Notes under the pieces: generated by a model | Told to the model about the DNA's origin: nothing | The model's input: the letters and a program-made list of their open reading frames with translations, nothing else | Database searches by the model: none | In this document: positions 43,671-53,159 of the stretch, in pieces | Numbering within the stretch: position 1 is the first letter of the stretch | Layout of the letters: each line of letters begins with the position of its first letter | Position numbers and translations under genes: made by a program | Assembly: GCA_024405875.1 (NCBI GenBank) | Contig: JAKSOA010000007.1 | Coordinates: 1-64,000 of the forward strand | Source: Paludibacteraceae bacterium | GTDB lineage: Bacteria; Bacteroidota; Bacteroidia; Bacteroidales; Paludibacteraceae | DNA: 64,000 nucleotides | Direction of reading: 5' to 3'

Positions 43671-44675
43671 CATTCCGCACGCCGCCTCAATATCTTGCCC
43701 TCTGGAACGCCGAATGGTTGCTGTAATATGCTCTTTTTCAAGCCTTTTTACGAACTCCTGCATTGTCTTTGCATCTGCCGGCGTTAGTGATACATCAGGG
43801 ATTGTGTGGTATGGAATAATATTCACACGGCACTCAATACCTTTTATAAGTTTTGCAAGATGGTCTGCGTCGGCCATTGAGTCATTAACACCTTTGAACA
43901 TTGTATATTCAAATGATATGCGACGCTGACCGCTCCAGTCATATTGCTTTACAAGTGACAGCACGTCAAGAATAGGATAAGCCCTCTCTGCCGGCATATA
44001 TCTCTCCCTTATTTCAGGGTAGGGTATGTGAAGGCTTATGGCAAGGTTGCAAGAGCAAGCCTCAAGAAAACGCTTCAACCCTGGAATAATCCCTACAGTT
44101 GAGAGCGTTATGCGTTTAGGGCTCCAGCCCAATCCGTATGTTGAGGTTATCACCTCTATTGATTTAAGAACCTCATCAGTATTGTTAAGAGGCTCACCCA
44201 TACCCATATATACTATGTTTGTCAGGTTCTCAAACCCCTCAATGCTGAGTATTTGGTTTAATATCCTCCCCGATGTCATGTTTCCTTTGTATCCCTGCTT
44301 GCCTGTAGCGCAGAACTCACAGTTCATCTGGCAGCCTATCTGTGATGATATGCAGAGTGTGGCACGTTCACCATCGGGGATATAGACACTCTCAACATAT
44401 TTTTCATCACCTACAGGAAAGAGGTACTTTACAGTGCCGTCAGAACTACGATGTATCTCTGAAGGCGCCTTTCTGCCTACCGTGTAGGCGTTATTAAGTA
44501 ACTCTCTGCCTTTTTTTGAGATATTTGTCATCTCATCAATGGTTGTGACTCTCTTTTGATAGAGCCACCCAGCCACTTGTGAGGCGGTGAATTTAGGAAG
44601 CCCCAAATCAAGAACCACACTTTGCAATTGTGCAAGTGTCAGTCCTAATAGTTCCTGTTTTTGTCCGTAGTCCAT
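43644..44675 (-). CDS. rlmN: Dual-specificity RNA methyltransferase RlmN
   Basis: 343 residues from ATG 44675 (MDYGQKQELLGL). A radical-SAM enzyme that methylates A2503 of 23S rRNA and A37 of some tRNAs. The iron-sulfur motif is CQMNCEFC, GMGEPLNN binds SAM, and the second catalytic Cys is in the C-terminal EAACGML. The start is chosen because a TATATTTG box (44704-44697) lies 21 bases upstream. It follows the riboflavin synthase gene. Confidence 0.96.
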   Translation of the reverse strand: MDYGQKQELLGLTLAQLQSVVLDLGLPKFTASQVAGWLYQKRVTTIDEMTNISKKGRELLNNAYTVGRKAPSEIHRSSDGTVKYLFPVGDEKYVESVYIPDGERATLCISSQIGCQMNCEFCATGKQGYKGNMTSGRILNQILSIEGFENLTNIVYMGMGEPLNNTDEVLKSIEVITSTYGLGWSPKRITLSTVGIIPGLKRFLEACSCNLAISLHIPYPEIRERYMPAERAYPILDVLSLVKQYDWSGQRRISFEYTMFKGVNDSMADADHLAKLIKGIECRVNIIPYHTIPDVSLTPADAKTMQEFVKRLEKEHITATIRRSRGQDIEAACGMLSKIKALL

Positions 44676-44696
44676 CTGCCACTCAAAAGATGAGTG

Positions 44697-44704
44697 CAAA
44701 TATA
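44697..44704 (-). promoter_or_regulatory. -7 box for rlmN
   Basis: Minus-strand TATATTTG fits TANNTTTG, 21 bases before ATG 44675. Confidence 0.4.
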
Positions 44705-44710
44705 CCTAAT

Positions 44711-45316
44711 TTATATGACATTTTGGCAGATTCTTGCTATATATTTGCCAATAATATCAAATTCAATGTTTACAATGGTGCCTACCTTTATGTTGTGGAA
44801 GTTTGTGTTATCAAATGTGTAGGGTATTATTGAAACCTGAAATGTATCTTCAGTGGGGTTGCAGACAGTGAGGCTTGTGCCGTTTACCGTGACTGAGCCC
44901 TTATCAACAGTAATGTATCCGCGTTTACGCATATCAGCGTCAGCCTTGTACTTGAATGTGAAGTACCAACTTCCCTCATTCTCCTGAACCTCAGTGCATA
45001 CGGCGGTCTGGTCCACGTGACCTTGCACAATGTGTCCGTCAAGACGTCCGTTCATTATCATACTACGCTCAACATTGACCTCTGTACCCACCTTCCACTC
45101 TCCAAGATTGGAGCGGTCAAGCGTCTCTTTCATTGCCGTAACCGTGTACTCAGCGCCATTGAGTCTGACAACGGTAAGGCATACGCCATCGTGTGCCACA
45201 CTTTGGTCAATCTTCAACTCTGTTGCAAACGGGCAGGTAAGTGTGAAGTGCACATTGCCTCCCTCTTTCTCAATTTTCACCACTTTTGCCGTGGTCTCTA
45301 CAATTCCGCAAAACAT
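44711..45316 (-). CDS. ribE: Riboflavin synthase (alpha subunit)
   Basis: 201 residues formed of two similar lumazine-binding halves: MFCGIVETTAKV with HDGVCLTV and HIVQGHVDQ in the first, and KGSVTVNGTSLTV in the second. It dismutates two dimethyl-ribityllumazine molecules into riboflavin. Position 3 is Cys where Thr or Ser is usual (MFTGI). No FMN riboswitch and no other rib genes are nearby; the upstream spacer is TAATTAG-type repeat. Confidence 0.96.
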   Translation of the reverse strand: MFCGIVETTAKVVKIEKEGGNVHFTLTCPFATELKIDQSVAHDGVCLTVVRLNGAEYTVTAMKETLDRSNLGEWKVGTEVNVERSMIMNGRLDGHIVQGHVDQTAVCTEVQENEGSWYFTFKYKADADMRKRGYITVDKGSVTVNGTSLTVCNPTEDTFQVSIIPYTFDNTNFHNIKVGTIVNIEFDIIGKYIARICQNVI

Positions 45317-45405
45317 AATTCAATTAGTAATTAGTAATTAGTAATTAGTAATTAAGGCAAAGTCTTAATTCACTTTTCACTTTTCTTTATTCACTATTAA
45401 CTATT
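45312..45405. repeat. Spacer repeats between relA and riboflavin synthase genes
   Basis: TAATTAG heptads (45320-45354), a 7-bp hairpin (AATTAAG/CTTAATT, 45350-45370) and pyrimidine-rich CACTTTTC/TTCACTATT words related to 21723-21776. Confidence 0.6.
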
Positions 45406-45408
45406 CAT

Positions 45409-47265
45409 TCACTTCCATCTGGCTCTCAGCACCCTATACGGGTATCGTTTCTTCATTTCCGGAGCATTGGGGCAGTCTGCCTTATGAATCTTTATGCCTC
45501 CTGTGGCACTGATGAATCCAAAAATCTCATCGCCGGGTACAGGGTGGCAACACTTCGCAAAGTTAAGCAAAACTCCCTTAGTGTCACTGCCTACAAGCAG
45601 AATATCTCCGTCAAGCACCTTGCTTGGGATTAGAGCCTTAGTGTCAATGTCAGGGGTTTCAACAATCTCATCTTCCTTAATATCAAAGGTTTGGTATCTC
45701 TCCTTCAGTGATGTTACGTCAATCTTCTCCTCGGCAATGTCAATGAATATGTCAGATGTGTTCTTGTATCCCATCTTGTGTCCCATCTGATAGAAACGGG
45801 ACTCGTCAAAGTCAATCTTCCAATTCTTGAAACGGCGTTCCACTATCTCCAGACCAAGCGCCGCCTGTGATTTGCGGAACTCAGTGATAACCTGGCGTAT
45901 GCGTTGGCGTGCCTTTGATGTGACCGCTATGTTAATCCAGTCTGCCCTTGGCTGCTGTGTTGATGATGTAAGCACTTCAACTTGGTCTCCGTTCTGGAGG
46001 ATGTGCCTCATAGTCACATTTTTGTCCCCGATTTTACCTCCGACGCATGTGTTTCCCACTTTTGTGTGAATAGAGTATGCAAAATCAAGCACTGTGGCGC
46101 CTTTGGGCAGGCGGTGCAGTTCTCCTTTAGGTGTGAACACATACACCTCTTTATCATAGAGGTCCATCTTGAAGGCGTCATCAGAGTCACTCTTGTTCTC
46201 TTCAATAGCGTTGCGTAATTGTGCCAGCCAGGTGTCCATCTGTCTCTCTCCCTCAATTCCTTTATATCGCCAATGTGCAGCCAGACCTTTCTCTGCAATC
46301 TCATCCATACGCTCCGTGCGTATCTGAATCTCAACCCACTTGCCTTCAGGACCCTCAACGGTTGTGTGCAGGCTCTCATAGCCGTTCTCCTTTGGGGCAG
46401 AAAGCCAGTCTCTCAGCCTAGTTGAATCAGGCTTGTACATATCAGTTACAATAGAATAGACTTTCCAGCATTCAGCCTTCTCATCTTCCGGTTTGGCGTC
46501 AAGAATAACACGTATGGCAAAGAGGTCATAGATGCCTTCAAACGGCACATTCTTCTTCTTTATCTTGTTATAGATGCTGTGTATTGATTTTGTGCGTCCC
46601 TTTATGTGGAATTTAAGACCTTCAGCGGTTAGTCTCTCCTTTATCGGGGCGATGAAATTGGCTACAAACGCATCTCTCTCCCTCTTTGTCTCATCAAGTT
46701 TTTTTGATATGTCATAATATACGGCTGGCTCAGTGAACTTAAGACATAAGTCCTCCATCTCTGTCTTTATGTTGTAGAGTCCCATTTTATGGGCTAGCGG
46801 TGCGTATAGGCATACGGTATCTTTCACCACCGATGACTGAACATCAAGTGGCAGAGTTTTCAGGTTTTTTATGTAGTAGAGCCTTGAGGCAAGTTTTATG
46901 AATATAACCCTTACATCTTTTGCAAGAGAGAGCATAAGGCGCTTGAAATTCTCAGTGTCAATCTGCCAGGTCTTGCTGTAGATGCTGTTCACCCGTTTAA
47001 CGCCGTCAAGAAGTTCCGCCGTCTCACTACTGAAAAGTTTGCTTATTGTATCTGTTGTAACGCTTCCGTTCTCAAAAAGAGGGTAGAGCATTATTGCCTC
47101 CAAAGTGGCTCCGCCAACGCCTATCTCATTTACTGCAATGGCGCATATCTCCTGCATACGCTTGAATTTTGCGGCAATCTCATCGGGTGTCAGTCCGCTG
47201 TCAATGTAGAGGCTCTTAATCCGCTCAAGTTGCTCTGTGCCTATTTCATTAGTTGAGAACATCAA
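45409..47265 (-). CDS. relA: RelA/SpoT-family (p)ppGpp synthetase with degenerate hydrolase domain
   Basis: 618 residues. The synthetase is intact: GRTKSIHSIYNKI, YDLFAIRVIL and KENGYESLHTTV. A TGS domain (VFTPKGELHRLPKGATVLDFAYSIH) and a C-terminal Cys-rich segment (KCCHPVPGD, HKADCPN) follow. The N-terminal HD hydrolase site is lost: where HD and ED would be, the sequence reads LYPLFENG (60-67). It should make but not degrade (p)ppGpp, so a bifunctional SpoT/Rel must exist elsewhere. The RLRDWLS word before GYESLH resembles the Rel-type, Mn-type charge pattern. Its start overlaps the upstream lipoprotein gene by 17 bases. Confidence 0.93.
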   Translation of the reverse strand: MMFSTNEIGTEQLERIKSLYIDSGLTPDEIAAKFKRMQEICAIAVNEIGVGGATLEAIMLYPLFENGSVTTDTISKLFSSETAELLDGVKRVNSIYSKTWQIDTENFKRLMLSLAKDVRVIFIKLASRLYYIKNLKTLPLDVQSSVVKDTVCLYAPLAHKMGLYNIKTEMEDLCLKFTEPAVYYDISKKLDETKRERDAFVANFIAPIKERLTAEGLKFHIKGRTKSIHSIYNKIKKKNVPFEGIYDLFAIRVILDAKPEDEKAECWKVYSIVTDMYKPDSTRLRDWLSAPKENGYESLHTTVEGPEGKWVEIQIRTERMDEIAEKGLAAHWRYKGIEGERQMDTWLAQLRNAIEENKSDSDDAFKMDLYDKEVYVFTPKGELHRLPKGATVLDFAYSIHTKVGNTCVGGKIGDKNVTMRHILQNGDQVEVLTSSTQQPRADWINIAVTSKARQRIRQVITEFRKSQAALGLEIVERRFKNWKIDFDESRFYQMGHKMGYKNTSDIFIDIAEEKIDVTSLKERYQTFDIKEDEIVETPDIDTKALIPSKVLDGDILLVGSDTKGVLLNFAKCCHPVPGDEIFGFISATGGIKIHKADCPNAPEMKKRYPYRVLRARWK

Positions 47266-47848
47266 TAACTATATCATAATTTTTTTTGAATGACGCTACA
47301 GATGATTCTATAAATGGCTGTAAATCATTATAATAGTCATTACGCATAAAGTAGTCAACACTGAATTGAGCCTTGCCGTCCTCATAAAAGTAATATTTGA
47401 GAAGTCGGCGGTTTGTCTGCGTACTGACCATATCAAGTTCCACTATTTTCTTGAAATCACCGTGCTTGAATATGTTTTTCTCAATATTTTCCCACGTGCC
47501 ATCGGGGTTATATGTTGAGAAATAGAAGTCAAGACGGTCTTCGGTCTTCTCATACGGTATCTGACGCATATCATAGAGGCACATAGTGGCGTTGCCTATT
47601 AGCGTGTCAAGGTAGATGGTAATGCGTCTCTCTGAAAACGGATTGGCTGCAAGTTCCTGTGCCGCCACAGAGTCTGTGAATGTCTGACTTAGCATCTTGT
47701 AACCTGCGGGTGCCTTGTATGCAATCATCAGGTCTGTGTTAACTACTTCATTCCCAAGTAATCCATCATCACAGCGCATTTCACGCTCCTTTACACAGGA
47801 TGTCAGCAGAAATGCCGCAAACAGTAAAATATATAGGTTGGTCCTCAT
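47249..47848 (-). CDS. Hypothetical lipoprotein
   Basis: 199 residues with a clear lipobox (LLFAAFLLTSC, Cys ~18). The mature part is soluble and beta/alpha in character (MLSQTFTDSVAAQELAANPFSERRITIYLD). I do not recognise a characterised family, though the location next to relA and murF-alr suggests a conserved Bacteroidota gene. Its 3' end overlaps the relA start, so the two are translationally coupled. Confidence 0.78.
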   Translation of the reverse strand: MRTNLYILLFAAFLLTSCVKEREMRCDDGLLGNEVVNTDLMIAYKAPAGYKMLSQTFTDSVAAQELAANPFSERRITIYLDTLIGNATMCLYDMRQIPYEKTEDRLDFYFSTYNPDGTWENIEKNIFKHGDFKKIVELDMVSTQTNRRLLKYYFYEDGKAQFSVDYFMRNDYYNDLQPFIESSVASFKKNYDIVIDVLN

Positions 47849-47928
47849 TGAAAGTTGAAAGTTGAAAGTTGAAAGTGAGATATGTTAATTACTAATTACT
47901 AATTACTAATTGCTAATTGCTAATTGTC
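47849..47928. repeat. AGTTGAAAG and TAATTAC spacer repeats
   Basis: Three to four AGTTGAA(A)G units (47850-47876), then TTACTAA/TTGCTAA heptads (47884-47925) between the lipoprotein gene and murF-alr. Confidence 0.65.
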
Positions 47929-50376
47929 TCACTCCCAGTAATACACTCTCTTCACGCGTTTTGAGACGCTTGTCAGAATTTCGTATGGTATGGTGCCTGT
48001 TTTAGCGGCAAGTTCTGATATTGTAAGTTCATCATTGAAGACAATAACTTCATCACCTTCTTTAACTCCCTCAATATCAGTTATGTCAACCATACATACA
48101 TCCATACATATATTACCTATGAACGGGGCTCGTTTACCATTGATAAGAACATATCCGTTTCCCCGACCGAAAGCACGGTTCAGACCGTCAGCGTAACCTA
48201 TAGGTATTGCCGCTATTCTTGATGGTCTGTTTAGCACACCGCGGCGGTTGTAGCCTACGGTCTCATCAGACGGAATCTCCTTTATTTGGAGAATTATTGT
48301 CTTTAATGTGGCTACATTCTGAATGTCAGACTTCTCATTAAGCCCCACTCCATAGAGTCCCACACCTAAGCGGACCATCTCAAATTGATAGTCACTCAGA
48401 CGTTGAACACCTGACGTGTTGAGAATATGCCGTATTATGTCATTGCCGAGATTCTCTCTCAGATAGTCTGTGGCTCTTGTAAATGTGCCTATTTGTGAGG
48501 CTGTGAATTTGTCTTCCGCAGGGTCTTCAGCGGCGGCAAGATGAGAGAATGCTGATACCACCTTTACACCGGGCATTCCTTTCAATCTCTGTACAAGTTC
48601 AGGCATATCACTCTCAAGGAATCCAAGACGGTGCATACCCGTGTCTATCTTAATATGAATGGGGTGGCTCTTCACTCTGTTTTGCATTGTGAACTCCGCA
48701 AACTGCTCAAGCATTCTGAAACTGTAAATCTCTGGTTCAAGGCGGTGCTTCACAAGCAGGTCAAAGGTGCCTGGCTCAGGGTCCATTATAATTATGTTTG
48801 TGTTGATGCCGGCGTTACGGAGTTCCACGCCCTCATCTGCCACGGCAACGCCAAAATAGTCACAATGGTGATGGCTCAGGGTTTGTGCAACCTGCAGGGC
48901 TCCGCAGCCGTAGGCGTCAGCCTTAATCATTGCAACTGTTTTTGTCTCACGTTTGATATATGAACGCAGTTTTTTGAAATTGTGTACAAGTGCGTTCAGG
49001 TTTATCTCCATAACTGTCTGGTGGCGTTTCTGCTCCAGATGTTTCACAATCTGCTCAAATTTGAATTTGCGAGCGCCCTTTACAAGAATTATCTCATTGC
49101 TGAAGTTGACATCGGAGTCAAGAAATTGCTCTGTGGAGTCAAAAAAGAGCGTGCTAAGCGGGAAAAACTCTTTGTGACTTGATATTTCAGTACCTATCGC
49201 TATAACCTTGTTAACTGATTTCTGTTTTATCAAGGACGCAACGCTCTCATAGAGGGAGTCTCCGTCCATTCCGCTACCTGCTACATCAGATATTATAAGG
49301 CTACGTTTCTCAAATTTTAGTTTTGAGAATGCGTCCATAAAATTCAGAGCTTCTGTCAGTGAACTTAGGTCATTACTGTAGGCGTCATCAATAATCTGAC
49401 AGCCGTTTGCACCGTTCTTAACTTCAAGACGCATCTCCACAGGCTCAAGAGCGTCAAGTTTCACGGGCTTTCCAAGATATATTCCGCAAACAAGACAGGT
49501 AATTGCATTCTGAAGAGAAATGTCATCAGTAAAATCAATGTTGCAATTGCCGGCGGCACCCTTACAGATATATGAAATATGAGATATGCCTTCCATTTTC
49601 TCCACTTTAGTAATGCTTACGGTGGCAGTAGGGTCATTAAATCCCCACGAAATAAGATTGATGCCTGGATTGATTTTTTTTACTGCACTGACTACCTTGC
49701 TGTCATTCCTGAAGATAAGAACTTCCGATTCCTTGAAAAGCAGCATTTTTTCATTGAGTTTTTCCTCATCCGATGCAAAGCCTTCACTATGTGCGGCACC
49801 AATGTTTGTAAGTATGCCAATTGTAGGCTTAATTACGGTTTGCAGGTTTGCCATCTCTCCTTTTTCAGAGATTCCTGCCTCAAATATTCCAAGGGTGGTG
49901 TAATCCTCAAGTTCCCATACAGACAGAGGAACTCCTATTTGAGAATTGTAACTTTTTGGAGAACGTGTTATTCTGAATGTATTGCCAAGAGCGGCATATA
50001 GCCATTCCTTTACAATGGTCTTGCCGTTGCTTCCCGTGATGCCAATAACGGGTATGTTGAATTTTGCCCGATGGAATGCCGCTATCTGTTGCAAAGCCTT
50101 GACTGAATCATCAACAATGAAGAAGTTTGCATTTTCAAGATTTCTGAACTCATCTTCAAGTACGCTTACAACAAAATTCCTTACTCCTGCGTTGTATGCG
50201 TTATTTACAAACCTGTGCCCGTTTGCCGTAGATGTGGTTATGGCAAAAAAGAGGGTCTCAGCAGGGTAGAGCAGAGTTCTTGTATCAGTGCTGAGATAAG
50301 AGATTGTTGCATCTTGTGCTGTGATTATAGAGTTGCAACTCAGAATTTCCTTAATGTTATTTGGTGTGTATATCAT
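47929..50376 (-). CDS. Bifunctional MurF / alanine racemase
   Basis: 815 residues, a fusion typical of Bacteroidota. Residues ~1-455 are MurF, which adds D-Ala-D-Ala to UDP-MurNAc-tripeptide: ATP loop GITGSNGKTIVKEW near 113, GIFEAGISEKGEM, then DDAYSNDLSS. Residues ~460-815 are a PLP-dependent alanine racemase supplying D-Ala: VAMIKADAYGCGA carries the PLP Lys and MVRLGVGLYGV follows; the catalytic Tyr region NICMDVCMVDIT is near 765. The fusion couples D-Ala supply to its use. Spacer repeats lie on both sides. Confidence 0.96.
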   Translation of the reverse strand: MIYTPNNIKEILSCNSIITAQDATISYLSTDTRTLLYPAETLFFAITTSTANGHRFVNNAYNAGVRNFVVSVLEDEFRNLENANFFIVDDSVKALQQIAAFHRAKFNIPVIGITGSNGKTIVKEWLYAALGNTFRITRSPKSYNSQIGVPLSVWELEDYTTLGIFEAGISEKGEMANLQTVIKPTIGILTNIGAAHSEGFASDEEKLNEKMLLFKESEVLIFRNDSKVVSAVKKINPGINLISWGFNDPTATVSITKVEKMEGISHISYICKGAAGNCNIDFTDDISLQNAITCLVCGIYLGKPVKLDALEPVEMRLEVKNGANGCQIIDDAYSNDLSSLTEALNFMDAFSKLKFEKRSLIISDVAGSGMDGDSLYESVASLIKQKSVNKVIAIGTEISSHKEFFPLSTLFFDSTEQFLDSDVNFSNEIILVKGARKFKFEQIVKHLEQKRHQTVMEINLNALVHNFKKLRSYIKRETKTVAMIKADAYGCGALQVAQTLSHHHCDYFGVAVADEGVELRNAGINTNIIIMDPEPGTFDLLVKHRLEPEIYSFRMLEQFAEFTMQNRVKSHPIHIKIDTGMHRLGFLESDMPELVQRLKGMPGVKVVSAFSHLAAAEDPAEDKFTASQIGTFTRATDYLRENLGNDIIRHILNTSGVQRLSDYQFEMVRLGVGLYGVGLNEKSDIQNVATLKTIILQIKEIPSDETVGYNRRGVLNRPSRIAAIPIGYADGLNRAFGRGNGYVLINGKRAPFIGNICMDVCMVDITDIEGVKEGDEVIVFNDELTISELAAKTGTIPYEILTSVSKRVKRVYYWE

Positions 50377-50379
50377 AAT

Positions 50380-50456
50380 AGTGGATAGTGGACAGTGGAT
50401 AGTGGACAGTTAATGGTTATGCGGTAATCTAATTTCTCCTTTCTCCTTTCTCCTTT
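50380..50456. repeat. GTGGACA and TTTCTCC spacer repeats
   Basis: GTGGATAGTGGACA units repeated (50383-50412) and TCTCCTT units (50430-50456). The second array overlaps the end of the VC0807-like gene, where it encodes NLKEKGERRN. Confidence 0.65.
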
Positions 50457-51136
50457 AGATTTTCAGACATAAGTTCTTCAAATGGCAGTCCTGTGAGTTT
50501 TGTCATCTGCTTGAACAAATACCATAGGGCTATTACCATTACTATGGTGGAAGGCAGAGCTATAACAGGGTAACTCAAGGCTGTCAGTTTGCCAAGTTCC
50601 TGATTGAACGCCTCTGTTCCGGCAGGGCTGTGAACTATTATTTTAGTAAGGGTGGAGTTCAGAACCGCAGATAGCAGGAATGACGCCCCAACCATATATG
50701 TTGAGTTGCGTAACACCTTCTCAAACTTCTCTTCAGAGCCGTTCTCCTTAAGTTTTCCGTCAATTCTATCAACATCCATTAACTCCTTGTTGTAGAACAG
50801 TTTTTTAATGAGAGGGTAGGGTGTCTTCAGTGAAATAACAATAGCCGCACCTATGAGCAGTGGCACTGCCGCCTCTTTATATGCAAGCCATTCAGTAGGC
50901 AGTTCCAATACTCCTATTATACCTGTACAGAAAATGCTCACCAAACCCACGATGGCAATAAAGCCTACTTTCTTTTGAACAATGAGTTCATAGAGGCTCT
51001 GTCCAATAGGGAATGCCAATGCAATAAGAAAACCAGGCAGCACTCCAAGATGCGCCGCATCAGAGAATTTTGAAAGTATTATTGCAGGGATTACAATACT
51101 TACAAGTATGCTTATTATGGGGTTGGACTTGTTCAT
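50429..51136 (-). CDS. VC0807-like integral membrane protein
   Basis: 235 residues with about six membrane helices (ISILVSIVIPAIIL, GFLIALAFPIGQSLYELI, AAVPLLIGAAIVISL, YMVGASFLLSAVL, PVIALPSTIVMVIALWYLF). The layout and the FPIGQSLYE and LPFEELM words resemble the VC0807 family of unknown function. The last ten residues come from a TTTCTCC spacer repeat, so the original C-terminus may have been altered. It lies between murF-alr and a GSCFA gene. Confidence 0.65.
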   Translation of the reverse strand: MNKSNPIISILVSIVIPAIILSKFSDAAHLGVLPGFLIALAFPIGQSLYELIVQKKVGFIAIVGLVSIFCTGIIGVLELPTEWLAYKEAAVPLLIGAAIVISLKTPYPLIKKLFYNKELMDVDRIDGKLKENGSEEKFEKVLRNSTYMVGASFLLSAVLNSTLTKIIVHSPAGTEAFNQELGKLTALSYPVIALPSTIVMVIALWYLFKQMTKLTGLPFEELMSENLKEKGERRN

Positions 51137-51225
51137 AATTGATAATTGATAATTGAAAGTTAAGAGTTTGTACTATCGGTTCCTCCCTTTAGGGAGGTTA
51201 GGAGGGAACTTTTCTTTTTTCTTTA

Positions 51226-52077
51226 TTAACTATTAACTATATTATGTTGTTTGTGGTTCTCAAGTTTCCTGATTTTCTCAAACTCTTTACATTTAACTTT
51301 AGTTTCATCGGGGAAATAGGTGTCAGCAAATTTCTCCCAAATGTAATCTATGGCTACATCTGATGGGTGAATCATATCGGCGGCATAGAAACGGTAGTCA
51401 CGCAGGTCATCTTCCATTATCTCATAACTTGGAAAGTATGAGCAGTTGTCATTTTCTGAACAAATCTTCTCAATGGCAAGCAGAAGTACAGCCTTGCTTA
51501 GACGGCTGCCGTTAAAACCGTCCTTAATATATCGTATGGGACTTACCGTAAATATAAACCGCTTCTCAGGGAACTCCTTTACAAACGCCCTGTATGCGGC
51601 GGTAATCTCATCAACTGTCATTCTACGGCGTGTAAATGCTTTAGCGTCTGTGTGATGGCAGTTTGCCACGACCTCACCTGTGCTACACAGCGTATATGTG
51701 TACGCTGTTCCGAATGTCAATATTATGTGAGTGGCGGTTTGCAGAAAATTGTGTCCACGCTCTATCTCAGCGTTCATCATATTCAGTGTCTCTTCCTCAC
51801 TCTCCCTGGAGTATGAACTATGAAAGTCATAACTGCAAAAAAGCCCCCTTTCCCGGACTAAATCGGCAGATGTTACAAAATTGTTACATTTTAGAATGTT
51901 CAAACATTTAAGAACAGATGCCGGATTGTATATGGCGCCAAACGGGTGATACGCTTCAAAACCGTAGTAAACCGCCTTGTCAGATATGTTTTTGGCAAAG
52001 CAGGAACCTAAGAACAACACTTTGCTCTGGTGTGTCATCCTTATCTGGCTCTTTATGTTTACTTCAGTTCTAAACAC
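51226..52077 (-). CDS. GSCFA family protein
   Basis: 283 residues. The diagnostic word LFLGSCFAKNISDK is near residue 22, followed by YHPFGAIYNPASV and later DDLRDYRFYAADMIHPSD. GSCFA is an SGNH-hydrolase-like family; the Ser in GSCF and the Asp/His in DMIHPSD would be catalytic. The substrate is unknown. In Bacteroidota the gene frequently neighbours murF-alr, as here, suggesting an envelope role. Confidence 0.92.
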   Translation of the reverse strand: MFRTEVNIKSQIRMTHQSKVLFLGSCFAKNISDKAVYYGFEAYHPFGAIYNPASVLKCLNILKCNNFVTSADLVRERGLFCSYDFHSSYSRESEEETLNMMNAEIERGHNFLQTATHIILTFGTAYTYTLCSTGEVVANCHHTDAKAFTRRRMTVDEITAAYRAFVKEFPEKRFIFTVSPIRYIKDGFNGSRLSKAVLLLAIEKICSENDNCSYFPSYEIMEDDLRDYRFYAADMIHPSDVAIDYIWEKFADTYFPDETKVKCKEFEKIRKLENHKQHNIVNS

Positions 52078-52083
52078 GCTGTA

Positions 52084-52138
52084 TGTTGATTCGGTGATTC
52101 GGTGAATATTAATTATTAATTATTAATTATTAATTATC
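52084..52138. repeat. TTCGGTGA and TTAATTA spacer repeats
   Basis: GATTCGGTGATTCGGTGA (52087-52105) then four TTAATTA units (52108-52135). The last units lie inside the OmpA-like gene's final codons. Confidence 0.65.
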
Positions 52139-53082
52139 TTCATCACTTCATCAAGGTTCGGGCTAAGAATAATCTCTGTGCGACGGTTCTTCTGACGTGC
52201 CTCCGCTGTGTTTTCAGCGTCAGTAGGGCAGAATTGGCTGCGTCCGGCGGCTGTTATTCTTGACGGGTCAACATCGGGGTTATTAAGAAGAATGCGTACT
52301 ACGGCAGTGGCACGTTTGACGCTAAGGTCCCAGTTGTCAAGTATGTTTCCGCTTCCGTTGTAAGGAATGTTGTCTGTGTGACCTTCAACCATTATGTAGA
52401 GCTCTTTCTGCTCCGCAAGCACGCCGGCAAGTTTGGTAAGGGCAGCTTCTCCGTTACTGTTCACATTCCATTTCCCTGATTGGAAGAGCAGTTGCTCATC
52501 AAGGCTTACATAGATACGTCCGTTTTTGGTTGTAACCTGAATGCCTTCTCCCTCATAGCCCGCAAGAGCGTTCTTTATGCTCTCTTTTATCTCCTGCATC
52601 TTGCGCTCCTTCTCTTGAATCATAGAGTTGAGTTCTGCTATCCTGGCCTCTTTGTCGCTTAATTCACGCTCTGCTTTGAATAGTGAGTCCTCACGCTGCA
52701 TAAGTGTGTTCTGTAGTTTCTGAATCTCAGCGAGCATTGCCTGAACCTCCTCCTGACTCTTTGAAGTCTGTAGTTTGTCAAGCAGGCTCATATTCTGTTG
52801 CTGCATCTCAGCACAGTCATCTTGCACTCTCTTTAACTCACGGGATAGTTTTACGGTGTCTGCCGCCATCTTCTCAGCCGATGCCTTGAGGCGTGACAGT
52901 TCGTCTGTAAGTTCGCTAATCTTAACTTTGGCTGCGTCAAGTTTGGTGTTACACTCCTGAGCGTCATCATAATACCTTGACGCCAGATTCTGTGCCTCAT
53001 TATACTTCTCCTTAGTTACACACGATGCCATAAGCACTACTGTGAGCGCTATGGCTGAAATTGTTGAAATCTTAATTCTCAT
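52123..53082 (-). CDS. OmpA-family lipoprotein with long coiled coil
   Basis: 319 residues. Lipobox LTVVLMASC (Cys ~21). Residues ~40-190 are a continuous coiled coil (heptads such as LSRLKASAEKMAADTVKLS). Residues ~200-310 are a peptidoglycan-binding OmpA C-terminal domain: VSLDEQLLFQSGKWNV, VEGHTDNIPYNG, NWDLSVKRATAVVRIL and GRSQFCPTDAENTAEARQKNRR. It should anchor the outer membrane to the cell wall. The final residues MKIINN overlap the TTAATTA spacer array. Confidence 0.93.
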   Translation of the reverse strand: MRIKISTISAIALTVVLMASCVTKEKYNEAQNLASRYYDDAQECNTKLDAAKVKISELTDELSRLKASAEKMAADTVKLSRELKRVQDDCAEMQQQNMSLLDKLQTSKSQEEVQAMLAEIQKLQNTLMQREDSLFKAERELSDKEARIAELNSMIQEKERKMQEIKESIKNALAGYEGEGIQVTTKNGRIYVSLDEQLLFQSGKWNVNSNGEAALTKLAGVLAEQKELYIMVEGHTDNIPYNGSGNILDNWDLSVKRATAVVRILLNNPDVDPSRITAAGRSQFCPTDAENTAEARQKNRRTEIILSPNLDEVMKIINN

Positions 53083-53099
53083 ATCTTGGTTATTTCTCG

Positions 53100-53107
53100 C
53101 AAATATA
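53100..53107 (-). promoter_or_regulatory. -7 box for the OmpA-like gene
   Basis: Minus-strand TATATTTG, 17 bases before the start codon. Confidence 0.4.
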
Positions 53108-53130
53108 CAACTTTATATCGTGATTTTTTA

Positions 53131-53138
53131 TAACTTTG
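53131..53138 (+). promoter_or_regulatory. -7 box for dxs
   Basis: TAACTTTG, 21 bases before the start codon; no clear TTG at -33. Confidence 0.4.
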
Positions 53139-53159
53139 TGAGATTTTATTAAGCTTGTA

